Assembly: GCF_010183535.1 (NCBI RefSeq)
Contig: NC_071333.1
Coordinates: 1,984,001 to 2,048,000 of the forward strand
DNA length: 64,000 nt
Direction of reading: 5' to 3'
Source of the DNA: Caenorhabditis remanei
Lineage: Eukaryota > Nematoda > Chromadorea > Rhabditida > Rhabditidae
Under the pieces are notes generated by a model that saw nothing but the letters and a program-made list of their open reading frames with translations, was not told where the DNA came from and did not search any database. Below are positions 46,471 through 57,585 of the stretch, in pieces (within the stretch, counting starts at the first letter, position 1; every line of letters starts with the position of its first letter). The position numbers were made by a program, and so were the translations under genes.

Positions 46471-49400
46471 AAAAATTTCCATCCTGAAAAAAAATTCGGA
46501 TAAAAAATTTTTCTTTTGTGGAGCTTTTAATCTACATCATACTTCCCCACTCAAGGAAGTATCAGAGCCTTCATAAGGTTACTCGCAACCCGATTTTATC
46601 GACAACCCAGAAAAATTCACTGAAATTCCTAAACATTTTTGGAACCATACCAGTTGATAATCCAAAAAGTGATTCTGACTGTCTATATTGACTCAAGATT
46701 GATTCTAAACCGAATCCAAAGGAACTATTAGTTCTCCGAGTTAAAAATACCGGAGTTATTGATCAGAATTCACCAATTTCGATAAAAAACTGTCAGTCTC
46801 GATATTCCAATAAGAATTTCCGATGACATGATACTTCTATCAGACTACAATGGCAATAGAAATCCGAAAGCTTACACATCTGCAAGCCCAGAAAAGTACG
46901 AGTCAGGATAACATTGACCCCTTTTAAACACTCTTTCTCGTTTCTGATACTGATAATATCTGTACTCATCCTCCTCTCGCTCTCTCGACCGAACTCGTCT
47001 CTCTCTGAAAGTTCTACAACACATCTTTTTTTTCAGAATGTCATCCCCACATTCAATGATCGAGCAACCCACCATAAATTGCCGAGCCAAACAGAGGGAC
47101 AAACAGTCAGATGATGCATCCCACATCGGAGCACCGAGTCACTGAAGAAGAGAGATTAAAGAGAAGAAGAAGGAAGAAGCCCACAAGAATACCAGTGAGT
47201 ACAGTTAACAATTGACTAGTTAACGGAATTAACATGATGTTTCTTATAGAAAAAGACTGGAATCTCCAAGGAACCCACCCAAGAGAAGATGTCTTGTGCG
47301 CCCACCCACCGATTCCGATCGAAGTTCGTTGGCATGAAGCGTGGACGTCATCTACTACTTCTGAAGCATTCACGTTGGCAGCCCACAACACTGTCTAACT
47401 TATTAATTCATTGTTAAATCCGTTATATTGTTGACATTGTACCTCTGGCAACCCACGTTAATAAACTGTTGTGTAACTAAAACAAAGGTACACATTGCTC
47501 TATCAATCTTAAAAGATCCGAATATCTGCTCGCTCTGCTAGCTACTATGCTTCCACAATCTACATCTACTGAACAAATACTATTGAGAGCATCTGAAAAA
47601 CGGTACTCAATACGCACTCTTCTCTTTCCAGCTACCAGACCAGATGATATAGAATCTGAGTCCTCCATTGTTGAAAACTTAAGGAAGTTGACGACGATAA
47701 AGAAAGTTAAGAAGTCAGAAAGCAGATAAGATACAAGCATAAAAAGTAAATATCCATCGAGCAGCCCACTATTTAAGAGAGTCAGTAAAAAGCAATTTCC
47801 AAAACTATTGATTCCCACAAAAAGGGAACGATAATCTTGAAAAAGAGGAAACACTAACGTGTTAACGAGGGTCGAACTGTATCAGAGAGGACGAAATGAT
47901 AGAAGGGAAAGATCATAAACCTTGTTAGCCTCATTGATTCATTGTAACCACTACTGTCATCTGAAAATAAAATTCTTGCCCAATATTGTACTATCATATA
48001 ACTTCATCACCTAGTTTCACGAGTTTTATACTCGACTGTTATTTGATACTGCTACTTTTTATGAACTTGCCCTTGGAATGTTGCTGAAATGACTGGAAAG
48101 AAACAAAAATTTACGAGCACAAATTTCTACATATATTGGAGCAAACACATATAACATCTACAGATAAAGGGAGGATTAAATCCACCAACTGCGACTCGGT
48201 AGAAGAGTCGGGTGACCCCAATGGACAGGGAAGCCCTCAATTTAAGATCACATAATAGTGTTGAATCATACAATCCCAGTATGAAAATTAGAAAGACCGC
48301 GATACTTGACGTATTCTATCAACGAGACTAGATCCTACGACTTCCAGCATCTTGCTAAGGACCGGAGGGTATCTGTTTCCGGCCAGTTACAGATACTGAA
48401 AGAGGAGTACACCAGGCTGACCTATTATAGTGGCAGTATGTCAGGCAGCCCACAACCATCTACACGTGTAATTCCTTGGCACTATTATGACACCTAAATA
48501 CACCTGAATCACTGAAAATTCTAGACTTTAGTTGATTCAATCGTACTACAAAAAATAGTGCAACCCGCGAAGTAAAGAGCTGAAGGAAGTACTATCTACA
48601 ATCGGAAATAATAATACTGAAAAGTTTCTACGTTTATTTAGTTTGACAATTTGATCGTTGAGAGACGTTTCGATGTGTAAACAACGTCTACAACTACAAT
48701 TCATTTCAAAAAAAGAAAAAAGTGTTGAAATAAATCTCATTTTCGGCATTCTAACCCAGATGTATCAAAAATGACACAGTAGCCTCAATACAGTAGTATT
48801 TGGATGGCATCCCACAAAGATAAAACTGATTTATGTTGAACCACGTTGAAATGAACAAGCCTACATAATAAGCGACATGACTGTATATGTCCTCTGTACT
48901 CTTACACATCGTTACAAATTTCTCTTCAGAGTCTCTCCGAACGAATTAGTTTTCGACACTCCTCTGCGAGAAAATGAAGATGTGAGCGTTTTTAGCACGA
49001 TCACTAGTCCTTCTTTCTGTGACTCAATATATCCAATTACGTGGCATTGTCCATGAGATATTTGATTCATCCACATCTTGGTGTAGAAAGATGTTGGAGT
49101 CTGAGAACCGGACTAAAAGAGCCGGACGACTATTCGGACCAGAAAAGCGAGTTCTCTACGGTAGGAGCAAACCTCTCTTCATGACGTCGAAGAAAGGTTC
49201 AGAGGAACTAGCAAATTCAACTGATGCTCATCGACTAAAACCATCAACTCGCATCCCACAGTCTCAAAGAGCTAGTGGTTATAATGTCCATCCACTAATT
49301 TCTACACTGACAACTCGGAGCGACACAGACCTATAAGGCCCCTTCAGTCCCACCAGAGGGCTTGCTACCTAATGAATAAATTCATCCTGGTCACTGTTGG

Positions 49401-49573
49401 GCGTCGCATAACAGGTCTAAGGATCTAAAGGTATCCGGGAAAGTCAACATGTTATTAGGCGAAGCGGCAGTCCTATAAGGATCACAAGGTTCTGACATAG
49501 CGCAAAATGCAGCACGTGTGATAGATGTGAGAGGACAATGGACCTAAAAGTATTCGATCCTATACATGCAAAA

Positions 49574-49885
49574 GTCTGTTCACACTGGAATCTCACGGAA
49601 ACTAGTGGTATAGTAAGACAACTATCCACTAGCAACAGCTACCCACAACGGGTCTGTTCACGCCGGGATTTTACAGGAATTGGTGGAATAGCAAGAGAAC
49701 TATCCACTGACAACAGCAACCCACAAAAGTCTGTTCACACTGGAATCTAACGGAAACTAGTGGTATAGTAATATAACTATCCACTGGCAACAGCTACCCA
49801 CTAAAGGTCTGTTCACGCCGGGATTTTACAGGAATTGGTGGTATAGCAAGAGGGCTACCCACTGACAACAGTCTTTTTACAAACC
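49574..49885 (+). repeat. Four tandem 77-78-bp units in the element leader
   Basis: GTCTGTTCAC begins units at 49574, 49652, 49729 and 49807. Units 1 and 3 are most alike, as are 2 and 4, suggesting a doubled dimer. The first three units close with a CAACAGC(A/T)ACCCAC version of the element's nonamer, and the fourth has GGGCTACCCAC at about 49851. Confidence 0.9.
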
Positions 49886-50081
49886 CCTCTACGTCAACTA
49901 ACAACAACACATAATACCAGAGAGTAGTCTCGATTCTACTGTTTCTCCAGTTCGATTGGGCAACATCCACACCATTATACCAATCCCATATAATTATCAC
50001 TGTACCCCCTATAACATATCCATAATACATCTATTTCCAGGGTACTGATTTTCAACGTTCGAACGAACAACAACTTCAACC

Positions 50082-52091
50082 ATGGCCGAGAAAACTGCTG
50101 GCATCCCACAGTCGTCCAACACCGGTAAATCCGTCGGCAGAACGGTTACTGGCCCGTTGAAACGAATCATCGACAACACCATCTACTCTGCTAGCAGACA
50201 TGCAAGCTCGACCAAAAGACTCCTTACCAATATCGAAAACTCTACAACAGCTCCCAATACGGGACAGCTCAAGAAACTCGACGAGACGCTTACGGAGACC
50301 CGTAAGCAGATCACGAACTTGAGAGCCCTCCCAGATCAGGTCAATTCGAGTAAGGTGCACCCACTCGTCCTCGAATCGGTCAATAAAGACAAATATTTGG
50401 AGGAAATGGACAACTACCTTGCCAAGACCCAGTACTTGACAGCCATCTCCATATGCACCGAACTGATCAAACAGATCGAGGCCGAGTTGTCCACACATGG
50501 TCAACCAGCCAGCCCATTTGACGAAAGTATCCACGACGCCAACACGGCAGTCGAACAATTGGGTTTGCTCGTTATCGACCCACAAACGGGAGACCTGATC
50601 GAAGAGGAGGGGGATCCCATTGAAGACATCATTGACCAGCTCAATGAGGAGCTAGAAGAGACGAATCTACTCGCTGAGTCATTGAAAGATGCTAGTGAAA
50701 ATAATGATGGTGATGCTAAAGATCCGACGCCACTCGCAAAAACCGAGATTGAGCAACAGCATTTATCAGTGGAAGAGGCGGCATCCCACTCGGCAGACTC
50801 TAACATGAATGATAGATTGGAAGATTTGGAAACCGAAATGGATAATGCCATGTTAGAGCGCCAAGGAAAAATTGCCGAAGGGAAAAGGCTCCGAGATGAG
50901 TTAGCTACGAAGAAGGCTACGATTGCGAACAGGGGCGTCGCAACACCTTCGCCTACTATCTCCATCGAAGAGAACAAATCGACAGGGCAAACTCTTCCCA
51001 AAAACGATCACCAGCATCCCACAATGCACGAGACACAGCACTCGTCAGAGCAATCTCAAGTCAACAACATGAGAGTCATAGCAACTCCTTCCCAAGAATC
51101 GTTTCTCTCCGAGCCGATTCAATCACAACTACTACAACATATCTCACGACTTGAGCAACACGTCGAAAAAGAAAAGTCAAATCAAAGCAAATTCATGAAC
51201 TCAGTGAGCGCCAACTTTGAAAAAATCTTCAATACTTTGAAGAAAGACAATAACAGAGCTAAGAACACTCGCCTGCACTCTGATGATGATATCACATCAT
51301 CAGAAGACGAGGATGACTACGCCAGGAAATACATGGAAGGGTGCAACCCACGCGATGACAAATCACGTGATAAGAACCACCGCATCCCACATTCTACACC
51401 TAAAAAGGCACTAGCTCATCTGAAAAACGTCACATTCGACAGTGTCAAGTCAAATTTGGTCACTTTTGATGGCTCAGACGATTTCCAAATCTTTCGCAAC
51501 ACTTTCAACGATTACGTCACTCAGAACCCCAACATCTCCAAAGACCACAAATGGGTCCTATTAAAGGGTCAATTGAAAGGAAAGGCTGCGAAGTTTCTCT
51601 ACAGCTTAGATAACCCGGAAGAAGCAGTCCGCCTCACATTCAAAGAACTCGAAACCAAATATGGGAAGAAGAGTGACAGAATGGATTTGCACAACAAACT
51701 TGCGAACCTCCCATTCCATCCCACCGACCATCAACGAATGGAAGACGACTTGCGAGAACACAGAAAAATCCTCAGCCAAATGAAAGGCCGAGGAATGAAT
51801 GTAAACGATGAAATGATCATCAAGCATTTCTGTGTGAAACTTCCCAGAGATATCAGAAAGCAAATAGTCTCAATGATCAATGAATGTAAAGACAGGCTGA
51901 CTTTCGATATGGTTCATGACTCAGTACAGAGAGCAATCTCAGAACTACAAACTGAAGAGTATTTCTTCGAGATATCGACTCGGCAGCGAGTTCAAAACGA
52001 AATCCCAGCCGCCATCCACGCAATGGATGCTCAACAATCGCACCCCACGAACAAAGCGCACATCAACGTGTTCCGCAACTACTCTCAATAG
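50082..52091 (+). CDS. gag: Gag-like protein of the BEL/Pao-type element (DUF1759-like)
   Basis: A 669-residue frame begins at an ATG in good context (CAACCATGGCC). The first ~400 residues are polar, with likely coiled-coil stretches (for example DRLEDLETEMDNAMLERQGK) and an acidic patch (DDDITSSEDEDD). Residues about 455-545 resemble the DUF1759 region of Pao-type Gag, with VTFDGSDDFQIFRNTFNDYV and LKGQLKGKAAKFLYSL; the following region has conserved-looking helices. It would form the particle that packages element RNA. TATTTCCAG 42 nt before the ATG could accept a 5' exon or a spliced leader. The frame ends where a nucleic-acid-binding zinc knuckle and pol would be expected; only a CSACHPLPC trace follows in another frame. 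It is an intact frame in an otherwise pol-less element. Confidence 0.85.
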   Translation: MAEKTAGIPQSSNTGKSVGRTVTGPLKRIIDNTIYSASRHASSTKRLLTNIENSTTAPNTGQLKKLDETLTETRKQITNLRALPDQVNSSKVHPLVLESVNKDKYLEEMDNYLAKTQYLTAISICTELIKQIEAELSTHGQPASPFDESIHDANTAVEQLGLLVIDPQTGDLIEEEGDPIEDIIDQLNEELEETNLLAESLKDASENNDGDAKDPTPLAKTEIEQQHLSVEEAASHSADSNMNDRLEDLETEMDNAMLERQGKIAEGKRLRDELATKKATIANRGVATPSPTISIEENKSTGQTLPKNDHQHPTMHETQHSSEQSQVNNMRVIATPSQESFLSEPIQSQLLQHISRLEQHVEKEKSNQSKFMNSVSANFEKIFNTLKKDNNRAKNTRLHSDDDITSSEDEDDYARKYMEGCNPRDDKSRDKNHRIPHSTPKKALAHLKNVTFDSVKSNLVTFDGSDDFQIFRNTFNDYVTQNPNISKDHKWVLLKGQLKGKAAKFLYSLDNPEEAVRLTFKELETKYGKKSDRMDLHNKLANLPFHPTDHQRMEDDLREHRKILSQMKGRGMNVNDEMIIKHFCVKLPRDIRKQIVSMINECKDRLTFDMVHDSVQRAISELQTEEYFFEISTRQRVQNEIPAAIHAMDAQQSHPTNKAHINVFRNYSQ

Positions 52092-52517
52092 CCGCCTTTC
52101 GAAGGCAGGCACGGGAGCTAAGTAACTGTTCCGCGTGCCACCCTCTGCCTTGCCACCAGAAATTGTTTCTACTAACAATCCAATATCAACGTTCTGTCCT
52201 GAAATCATAAGCTTCTGTAATCTGTTCAATTTTTCTACTCCTAATATTCTCTACTATCTCTCTATCATATGCTTTAAGCAAGATCCAAATTGGACTTATA
52301 TTATCCCTAATGAATGATCAAATAAATAAAAGAGTTATAAAGACCTACTCTGAGAGAGCCAAAGAGTACAGTATCCCACAATGACATAAACTGACTATGA
52401 TTCTACCGTCAACTACGTCAAGAGGCAGTAATACTTCGTCACAACACGGATGTATTTACTAGTTCTACAAGTCTTTATCACAGTCATGATACGTTCTCTT
52501 GCTCCTCCCCCGGGGAG

Positions 52518-53322
52518 TGTTGTCAGTTTAACGCCTCTGGATAAAACTGCCAACTTTACGGCTCGATAATTCCGGGTCACATTGATTTTCCCCGCAAAAT
52601 CCCCCGAAATTATGACCCGAACTCTCACACAGTTATTCCTCTTTATTTATGATTTGCCTTTTCCCGATTTATTCCATCGAAATCGGTCAATTCTACCAAT
52701 TTCTACTAAATTATTGCCGCGCCTCATTATTTAAACGGCGCGCGCATTTGTCTACAGTATCCCGTTCGTCGCGAGACTTAGATGTGCAGGCAACCCTCAG
52801 CCTTTTTAGGCCAACGCGCGTTGCCTGCCGGGTCTCCTCGCCACCGCACTTCTACTACTTTTTACGCCACGTTGCGGTCCGTTGGTGACGGATTTTTCCC
52901 CCATTTTTTCCCTTATTTTATCCCCTTTTATCTGTTCTCCTTCCCCTCGTTTTTCCCCTCTAAACCATCTACAAAACCTCTACAAAACCTCTACAAAACC
53001 TCTACTAAACTCTACAAAACTCTACGTAACAGGTTTTACCTGACAGGAAGGAGAACCGAAAGGTTTCCTCGCATCCCACCAGGGAGCGGGGTTTTACTCC
53101 TACACATTTTGCTCCGCTATTCCTGTCGCTGGATTTTACCCCTTCTCTTGTCCCAAATCTTTATCCTAATAAACGGGTCATTGAGAAATTGTGTACTGTT
53201 TTGTCATCTGCATAGCTTATCCGAAGGTTCGCGGAACCGGGTCTCATACGGCGCATACAGGGGGTCTCCCTGGGTTATGACTGTGTCCTGGTCTTCGACT
53301 GGACCTACAGGCATTGTCAACA
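52518..53322 (+). repeat. 3' LTR
   Basis: 805 bp, near-identical to the 5' LTR by eye over its full length, with the polyadenylation signal at the equivalent place. A short purine tract GGGGAG precedes it and could act as the plus-strand primer. Confidence 0.95.
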
Positions 53323-53414
53323 GTGTGTCGATTGTGGACAAAAATTTCGTTGGCTCTGTGAATTCCATGTTGAATTTATCAAACTTCCGATAATTGGGGA
53401 GCTGAAACACAGAT

Positions 53415-53790
53415 ACAGTACTGGCCATAAAGAATGCGACACATGAAAATTTTTGTTAAAAATGGTCAACTTTGTGAGTGTGACACGGTCTCCCTGAGAG
53501 TCTCACAATATTGATTCTTCATAGACTATGCAGATCACAAGTAGAGCTTCATTTTTGTAGTTGACAACTTTTTTGTACGGGCACATCCTAAGAAGTTATA
53601 TATCATTAAAGAAATTTCTCGCAATTGTTGCCATTTTCAGTGCTAAAAAGAGAGATTTTTGTGCTGTTTACTTTTAACGATTGATAACTTCTAAGGGTGT
53701 GGTCGTACAAAAAAGTTGTCAACTACAAAAATGAAGATCTACTTGTGATCTGTATGTGCTTGACTGGAAAAAAGACGTGTAAGCTTTCTG
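53415..53790. repeat. Fold-back repeat, family F copy F
   Basis: GTAGTTGACAACTTTTTTGT and GGGCACATCCTAAGAAGTTA are answered by AACTTCTAAGGGTGTGGTCG and AAAAAAGTTGTCAACTAC. It lies in the intron-like spacer between the two fragments of the split host gene. Confidence 0.8.
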
Positions 53791-53989
53791 AGCATAAATT
53801 GCATTGAACACACTTTTCCCTGAACCAAATGCAGATAAAACTCACTCTTATTCTCAAAGTTTCTGTCATCTGCGGATCATTGGTACGGTAGACGAGGTCC
53901 ATGGCCATTCCTACAACTTTGACAATAATTCCGAGTTATTGCAACGCTATTTCGAGAAGGTGATGATTGTTGGTGATGTCTTGAAACTT

Positions 53990-54420
53990 TGTGCACTAAT
54001 GGAATTATGTCATTACTCCTAAAGTTTATCCACTATACGAATACATAAGTTCGCACTTTAAATTTTCAAACCTCTACCTCACAAACTGAGCGCTATCTTA
54101 ATTATACCTTTGTGCTTTGAATATCGGGAATTTGTGTTCTGCGTTTCTGTTCAAAATATTTCTCTGGCAATTTTTTATGCAGTATCGTATAGACTAATTC
54201 CGGGGTGTCAAAATCCAAGTATTGCTAAAAGTACTGAAATGGCGAAAGTCCTGCAGCTGCCATGCCCCTGGTTGTAATTCTTCCCAAGGGATAAATCCAG
54301 CTCTCTCCATTCATTAAAGTCCTACAATTTTAGATTTCAAAATTTATTCATTCCGAATGTTTGGATCGAGGTGAATGAGATTGTTGATTGAACACTGATT
54401 AGTAAATTTGGTCAAACTTA
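53990..54420 (-). repeat. Duplicated block, inverted partial copy
   Basis: Reads backwards through the same markers as copy 1: CGCTATCTTAATTATACCTT, GCAGCTGCCATGCCCCTGG, GGGATAAATCCAGCTCTCTC and ATTCATTCCGAATG. Confidence 0.75.
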
Positions 54421-54459
54421 TGAAAAGTTTATTAAAAATTGATTTTTTTCAAGATTTAT

Positions 54460-55075
54460 TTAAAAATATGAAAAATATGATATTCCATCTTGACAGATTA
54501 TAATTAACTTTGGCAATGTGCTCCTCTGTTTGTGTTTTCCTTTGCATTCAGTGTTTACTGGTGGTATGACAGTCTTCTTTAGTTTCCTTCCATCTCCAGT
54601 TTCTTGTTCGGTTTCAATTTCGTAGAGCTCGTCAAGGTCTTTGTGGAACAGATTGTTGGCCTGAAAATTCGAAAATAGGTTATTCCAGTATATCCATCGT
54701 CTAAATTCTAGGATAATGAAAAAATCGAACTCGATTTTTTTTAAGTAAAAACTAAATTCCTTGTACGCATTAATCGAAATCCGGAACACGGAACATAGAA
54801 TTCAAATGTCCGTCTTAATCACACTTTTTACCTCTTCGGCAGTGATCCATTTTTTTCTTTTTTTCCGATTCCTCAAGAAGTTCGTGAGAGAACCATTCAT
54901 CCAATGCATTCTTTTTTTTTCATCTTTCCTCCAGCTCCTACTTTTGTTCTTCAGTTCCTCTGTATTCTTCATTATCCATTATTGTCAGGAGTTGAGGTAC
55001 TGGGTCCTCTCGTATGGGTGGAACGAGGTAGATGATGTTCCAGGTGACTGCAAAATTATAAGTTGGGTGATGGTT
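54460..55075 (-). pseudogene. Decayed coding exons, unrecognised
   Basis: An exon-like piece starts at 54660 after GAATTTTCAG with ANNLFHKDLDELYEIETEQE, and stays open to 54460. Upstream, a piece beginning after TTTTGCAG near 55040 reads TWNIIYLVPPIREDPVPQLL, then hits a TAG. A different frame then reads LDEWFSHELLEESEKKKKMD, shifted at a run of nine A. The look is of one protein interrupted by a stop and a frameshift. It may be the 5' part of the gene split by the LTR element. No family recognised. Confidence 0.4.
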
Positions 55076-55079
55076 TGGC

Positions 55080-55880
55080 GGACAATCGACAAAGCAAACA
55101 TAGTAATACTTTGATAACTTTAAATTCGAAAATTAAATGAAAATAAACTTAAACTTTTGCAGAAAATGCATTCGAAAAAACACGAATTACTAAAACAGCT
55201 TGAAAAGAACCTTTTCACTTAAAATGTACCTCTTACATATACAATTGTCTGAAACGCTAAAAAACTAGAGGGTTGATAGTGAATAAAATACGCACTTTCA
55301 GTTTTTGGTATATCTGGTTAGGTTCAAGGGTTCAAGCACAACTCAAAACCGTCCAAATTTTTGTAAACTTTGTCAAAAGTTAAACTTTTCGAAAAAATAA
55401 AAAAACCAAATGTAGAACCTAATTATTTCGATGACAATTTACTTGTATAAAGAAAAATACTGTCAATAGACGCGAGAGAGATTAAAATCTCCTTTTTTGC
55501 AAAAATCAGGAAGGGAAAGATTTGTTACAAAAATGAAAAACAAACCGAAAAAGCTCGCAACGTTTTTAGATTATTACTATTAAAACGCGTCAAAGGCACT
55601 ACCAGACTCTTAATTCACGGTTTTGTGCTTCCTGGCACGTTGCAATTTTTGAATTGAGTGGAGCGCCGTGTTTCCTACTGTAAAAAATGAGAATGTTGCT
55701 GTTGAAATGAAACGAGGAACCTAAGATTTAAAAAGATGAACGGTTGATCGACCATGTTGCCGTGTCTCAAGAAGAAAAGAAGGTTTGAATAATGTTCCGA
55801 TATAGGAAAGTTATTTGAAAGAAAAGTGGTGGTGGTGGTGATTTAGCATAAATAGTTTGTTGTAATTTGTTAATTTGGAT
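55080..55880. other. Non-coding spacer
   Basis: Nothing recognised beyond AT-rich sequence and a short GTG(GT) run near 55830. Confidence 0.5.
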
Positions 55881-55884
55881 GATA

Positions 55885-56302
55885 CGTACAGTACTGGGTA
55901 AAAAATACGAACTTTGGTAAAAAAAAAGTTATACCAGCTTTGAGAAGGTGTTACGGTATCACTGATTGTCCCACAAAATAAATTATTTATAAACCATACA
56001 GAACAAAGATAGAGCTTGATTTTTGTAGATGACAACTTTTTGTACAAGCACTCCCTAGCAAGTTACATATCGGCAACGGAATTTTCCCACTAATCGATCA
56101 ATTTCAGTGCAAAGTATTGCAATTTTCTACCTGTCGGCTTGAAATAGCCATAACTTTTTAGGGAGTGCTCATACAAAACAGTCGTCAACTACAAAATTGA
56201 GTTCTACTTTTAATCTGCATGATTCATTGAAAACCTACTGGGTGTGACAATCAGAGTTACTATGACACTCTCTCAAAGCTGGACAAACTCAATTGAAAAG
56301 GT
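55885..56302. repeat. Fold-back repeat, family F copy G
   Basis: GTAGATGACAACTTTTTGTA and CACTCCCTAGCAAGTTACAT are answered by AACTTTTTAGGGAGTGCTCA and AAACAGTCGTCAACTACAAA. The outer arms CAGCTTTGAGAAGGTG and CTCTCTCAAAGCTGGA also pair. Confidence 0.85.
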
Positions 56303-56514
56303 AAATGTTCGCATTTTTTGCCTATCACTATACAAGATCTTATTTTTTTGCTGCCACCCGTTCTTCAAAATGCACCTAAAAGTAAAACACGCGGATCAAT
56401 TTACCCACCCAAACTCACTTTTTCCAATAGTACACGATGAAATATTACATCCAACTCTAGATCTTTTGGAATAATCGAATAAAAATAATAAAAATACTAG
56501 AATTCAATAAAAAT

Positions 56515-56880
56515 AATATTGCCGGACCTCTTCACATAGTGGTCTAAATTTGAAGTTTGCCTCTGACGACAGGGTTTATAAACCTTCTCCATAGATGGGC
56601 GGAGTCATCTTTACTTGATGATCAAACCTCACCGAGCCACCCACCCGCGTATCGCTAACATTTTGAAATAATGATATTTTCTATTTGAAATTTCTTGGAG
56701 TGCATGCATGGGTATTAGATTAGTGGAGAAGAATTATGCGGGGGTAAGGAGACGCAGAACATAAACACCTAGTATTAGGATTAAATAGAAGGTGTAATTA
56801 GAAAAGCGGGAAAGGGGATTTGATGTTGAGTGTTGAGATTTGTGCGTTTGTATAGTTGATAAAGTCTTGGAGTAATCTAA
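56515..56880 (-). promoter_or_regulatory. TATA promoter module, copy 2 (inverted)
   Basis: On the minus strand ACTCCGCCCATCTATGG is followed by TTTATAAACC and CTGTCGTCAGAG, homologous to the 39.5-kb module. Upstream (higher coordinates) lies GGAGACGCAGAAC read in reverse, as in the other copies. Downstream the homology runs on through TTGAATTCTAGTATT but reaches no recognisable coding sequence. Confidence 0.6.
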
Positions 56881-57585
56881 GATGGAATATCCAAACGATC
56901 AGAAGATTGTGCTGCAAAAAATGTGATAGTTGTCGAATTAGTTATATAGCCTGGTGGCGTTTTAGAATGATATTAATAAATACCACACTTTTTTTCTTCC
57001 TATTTCGTTTCCTACTATTTTTTTCGTTTAGTTACTCTTTCCGATCTGCAACAAAATATTTATTCATCTCAATGATCAAACAAAAAGGATTCATAATGAA
57101 GTTTAAAATATTTTCCTCAATTCTTGATTGTCTGTCTTGAGTGATGGATATCAATTCTAACGGACAGAAATAGTACGAGAACTGTTTCCGAGCAAAAAAA
57201 TAAAGAAGTTTCCTGGGTTAAAGCAGAGCAAAACTTTGACAGCTCATAACTCGGCTGAAAGTGTCGAGCGAAATCTAAAATTTTCAATGTTTATTTTCAG
57301 ATCATTCTTAACCTGAAATAAACCTGAAATTTTCAGCCAAAAAAACACTTGCATGGTGTTAAGATTCCCTTTTCAGCACAGTTGCATACGCAAATAAAAC
57401 GGCGGTAAAAGTCATTCGATGACAATCGGGATGAACGATAAAGGCCAGCTGTGAATTTAATCTTTTGCGCGCGGGACAATTAAGGGATAAATGAACGGGA
57501 AGGATGCTCCCATTATCTCCCCCTCTTATTTTCACCCCCACCGACTTTAATCTAACCGCCCGCTACCCTTTTTTTCCGCAAGCAG

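Larger units (their letters stand above)
43490..53079 (+). other. Recurrent nonamer GCANCCCAC across the LTR element
   Basis: Exact copies start at 43490, 43849, 43920, 44644, 45059, 45355, 45521, 45873, 46173, 47064, 47116, 47378, 47448, 47761, 48445, 48807, 49251, 49716, 50101, 50781, 51014, 51343, 51382, 52040 and 53071, all on the plus strand. The fourth base is free: T nine times, A six, G six, C four. One-change variants add more, such as GCTACCCAC at 49638 and 49793 and GTAGCCCAC at 44746. With eight fixed bases, about 0.15 would be expected by chance in this length at equal base frequencies. The role is unknown. Confidence 0.8.
42937..53322 (+). mobile_element. BEL/Pao-like LTR retrotransposon derivative, gag only
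   Basis: Two 805-bp LTRs begin TGTTGTCAG and end TGTCAACA, flanked by a 5-bp duplication GTGTG (42932-42936 and 53323-53327). After the left LTR, TGGTGCATCG matches the 3' end of tRNA-Gly. The only long frame is a Gag-like ORF at 50082-52091. I find no protease, reverse transcriptase, RNase H or integrase frame in the remaining 7 kb, so the element depends on others for copying. Unusually, gag lies at the 3' end behind a 6.3-kb non-coding leader that contains tandem repeats and a recurrent nonamer. Matching LTR lengths and near-identical sequence suggest recent insertion. Confidence 0.9.
42876..53910 (-). pseudogene. Host gene fragment split by the LTR element
   Basis: On the minus strand an exon 53910-53846 (encoding GMAMDLVYRTNDPQMTETL and ending at a GTGAGT donor) can join in phase to an exon starting at 53401 after TGTTTCAG. 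That exon runs into the retrotransposon at 53328. If the element and one copy of the GTGTG duplication are removed, the same frame continues from 42931 for about twenty codons to a TAA at 42876. This reading is my inference from frame continuity. The product is not recognised. The insertion would remove or replace the C-terminus. Upstream exons at 54.5-55.1 kb look decayed, so the gene may have been dead already. Confidence 0.5.

Noticed and set aside
50501..51001. 166-codon minus ORF inside gag
   Set aside because: Shadow of the gag frame; Ser-rich antisense composition.
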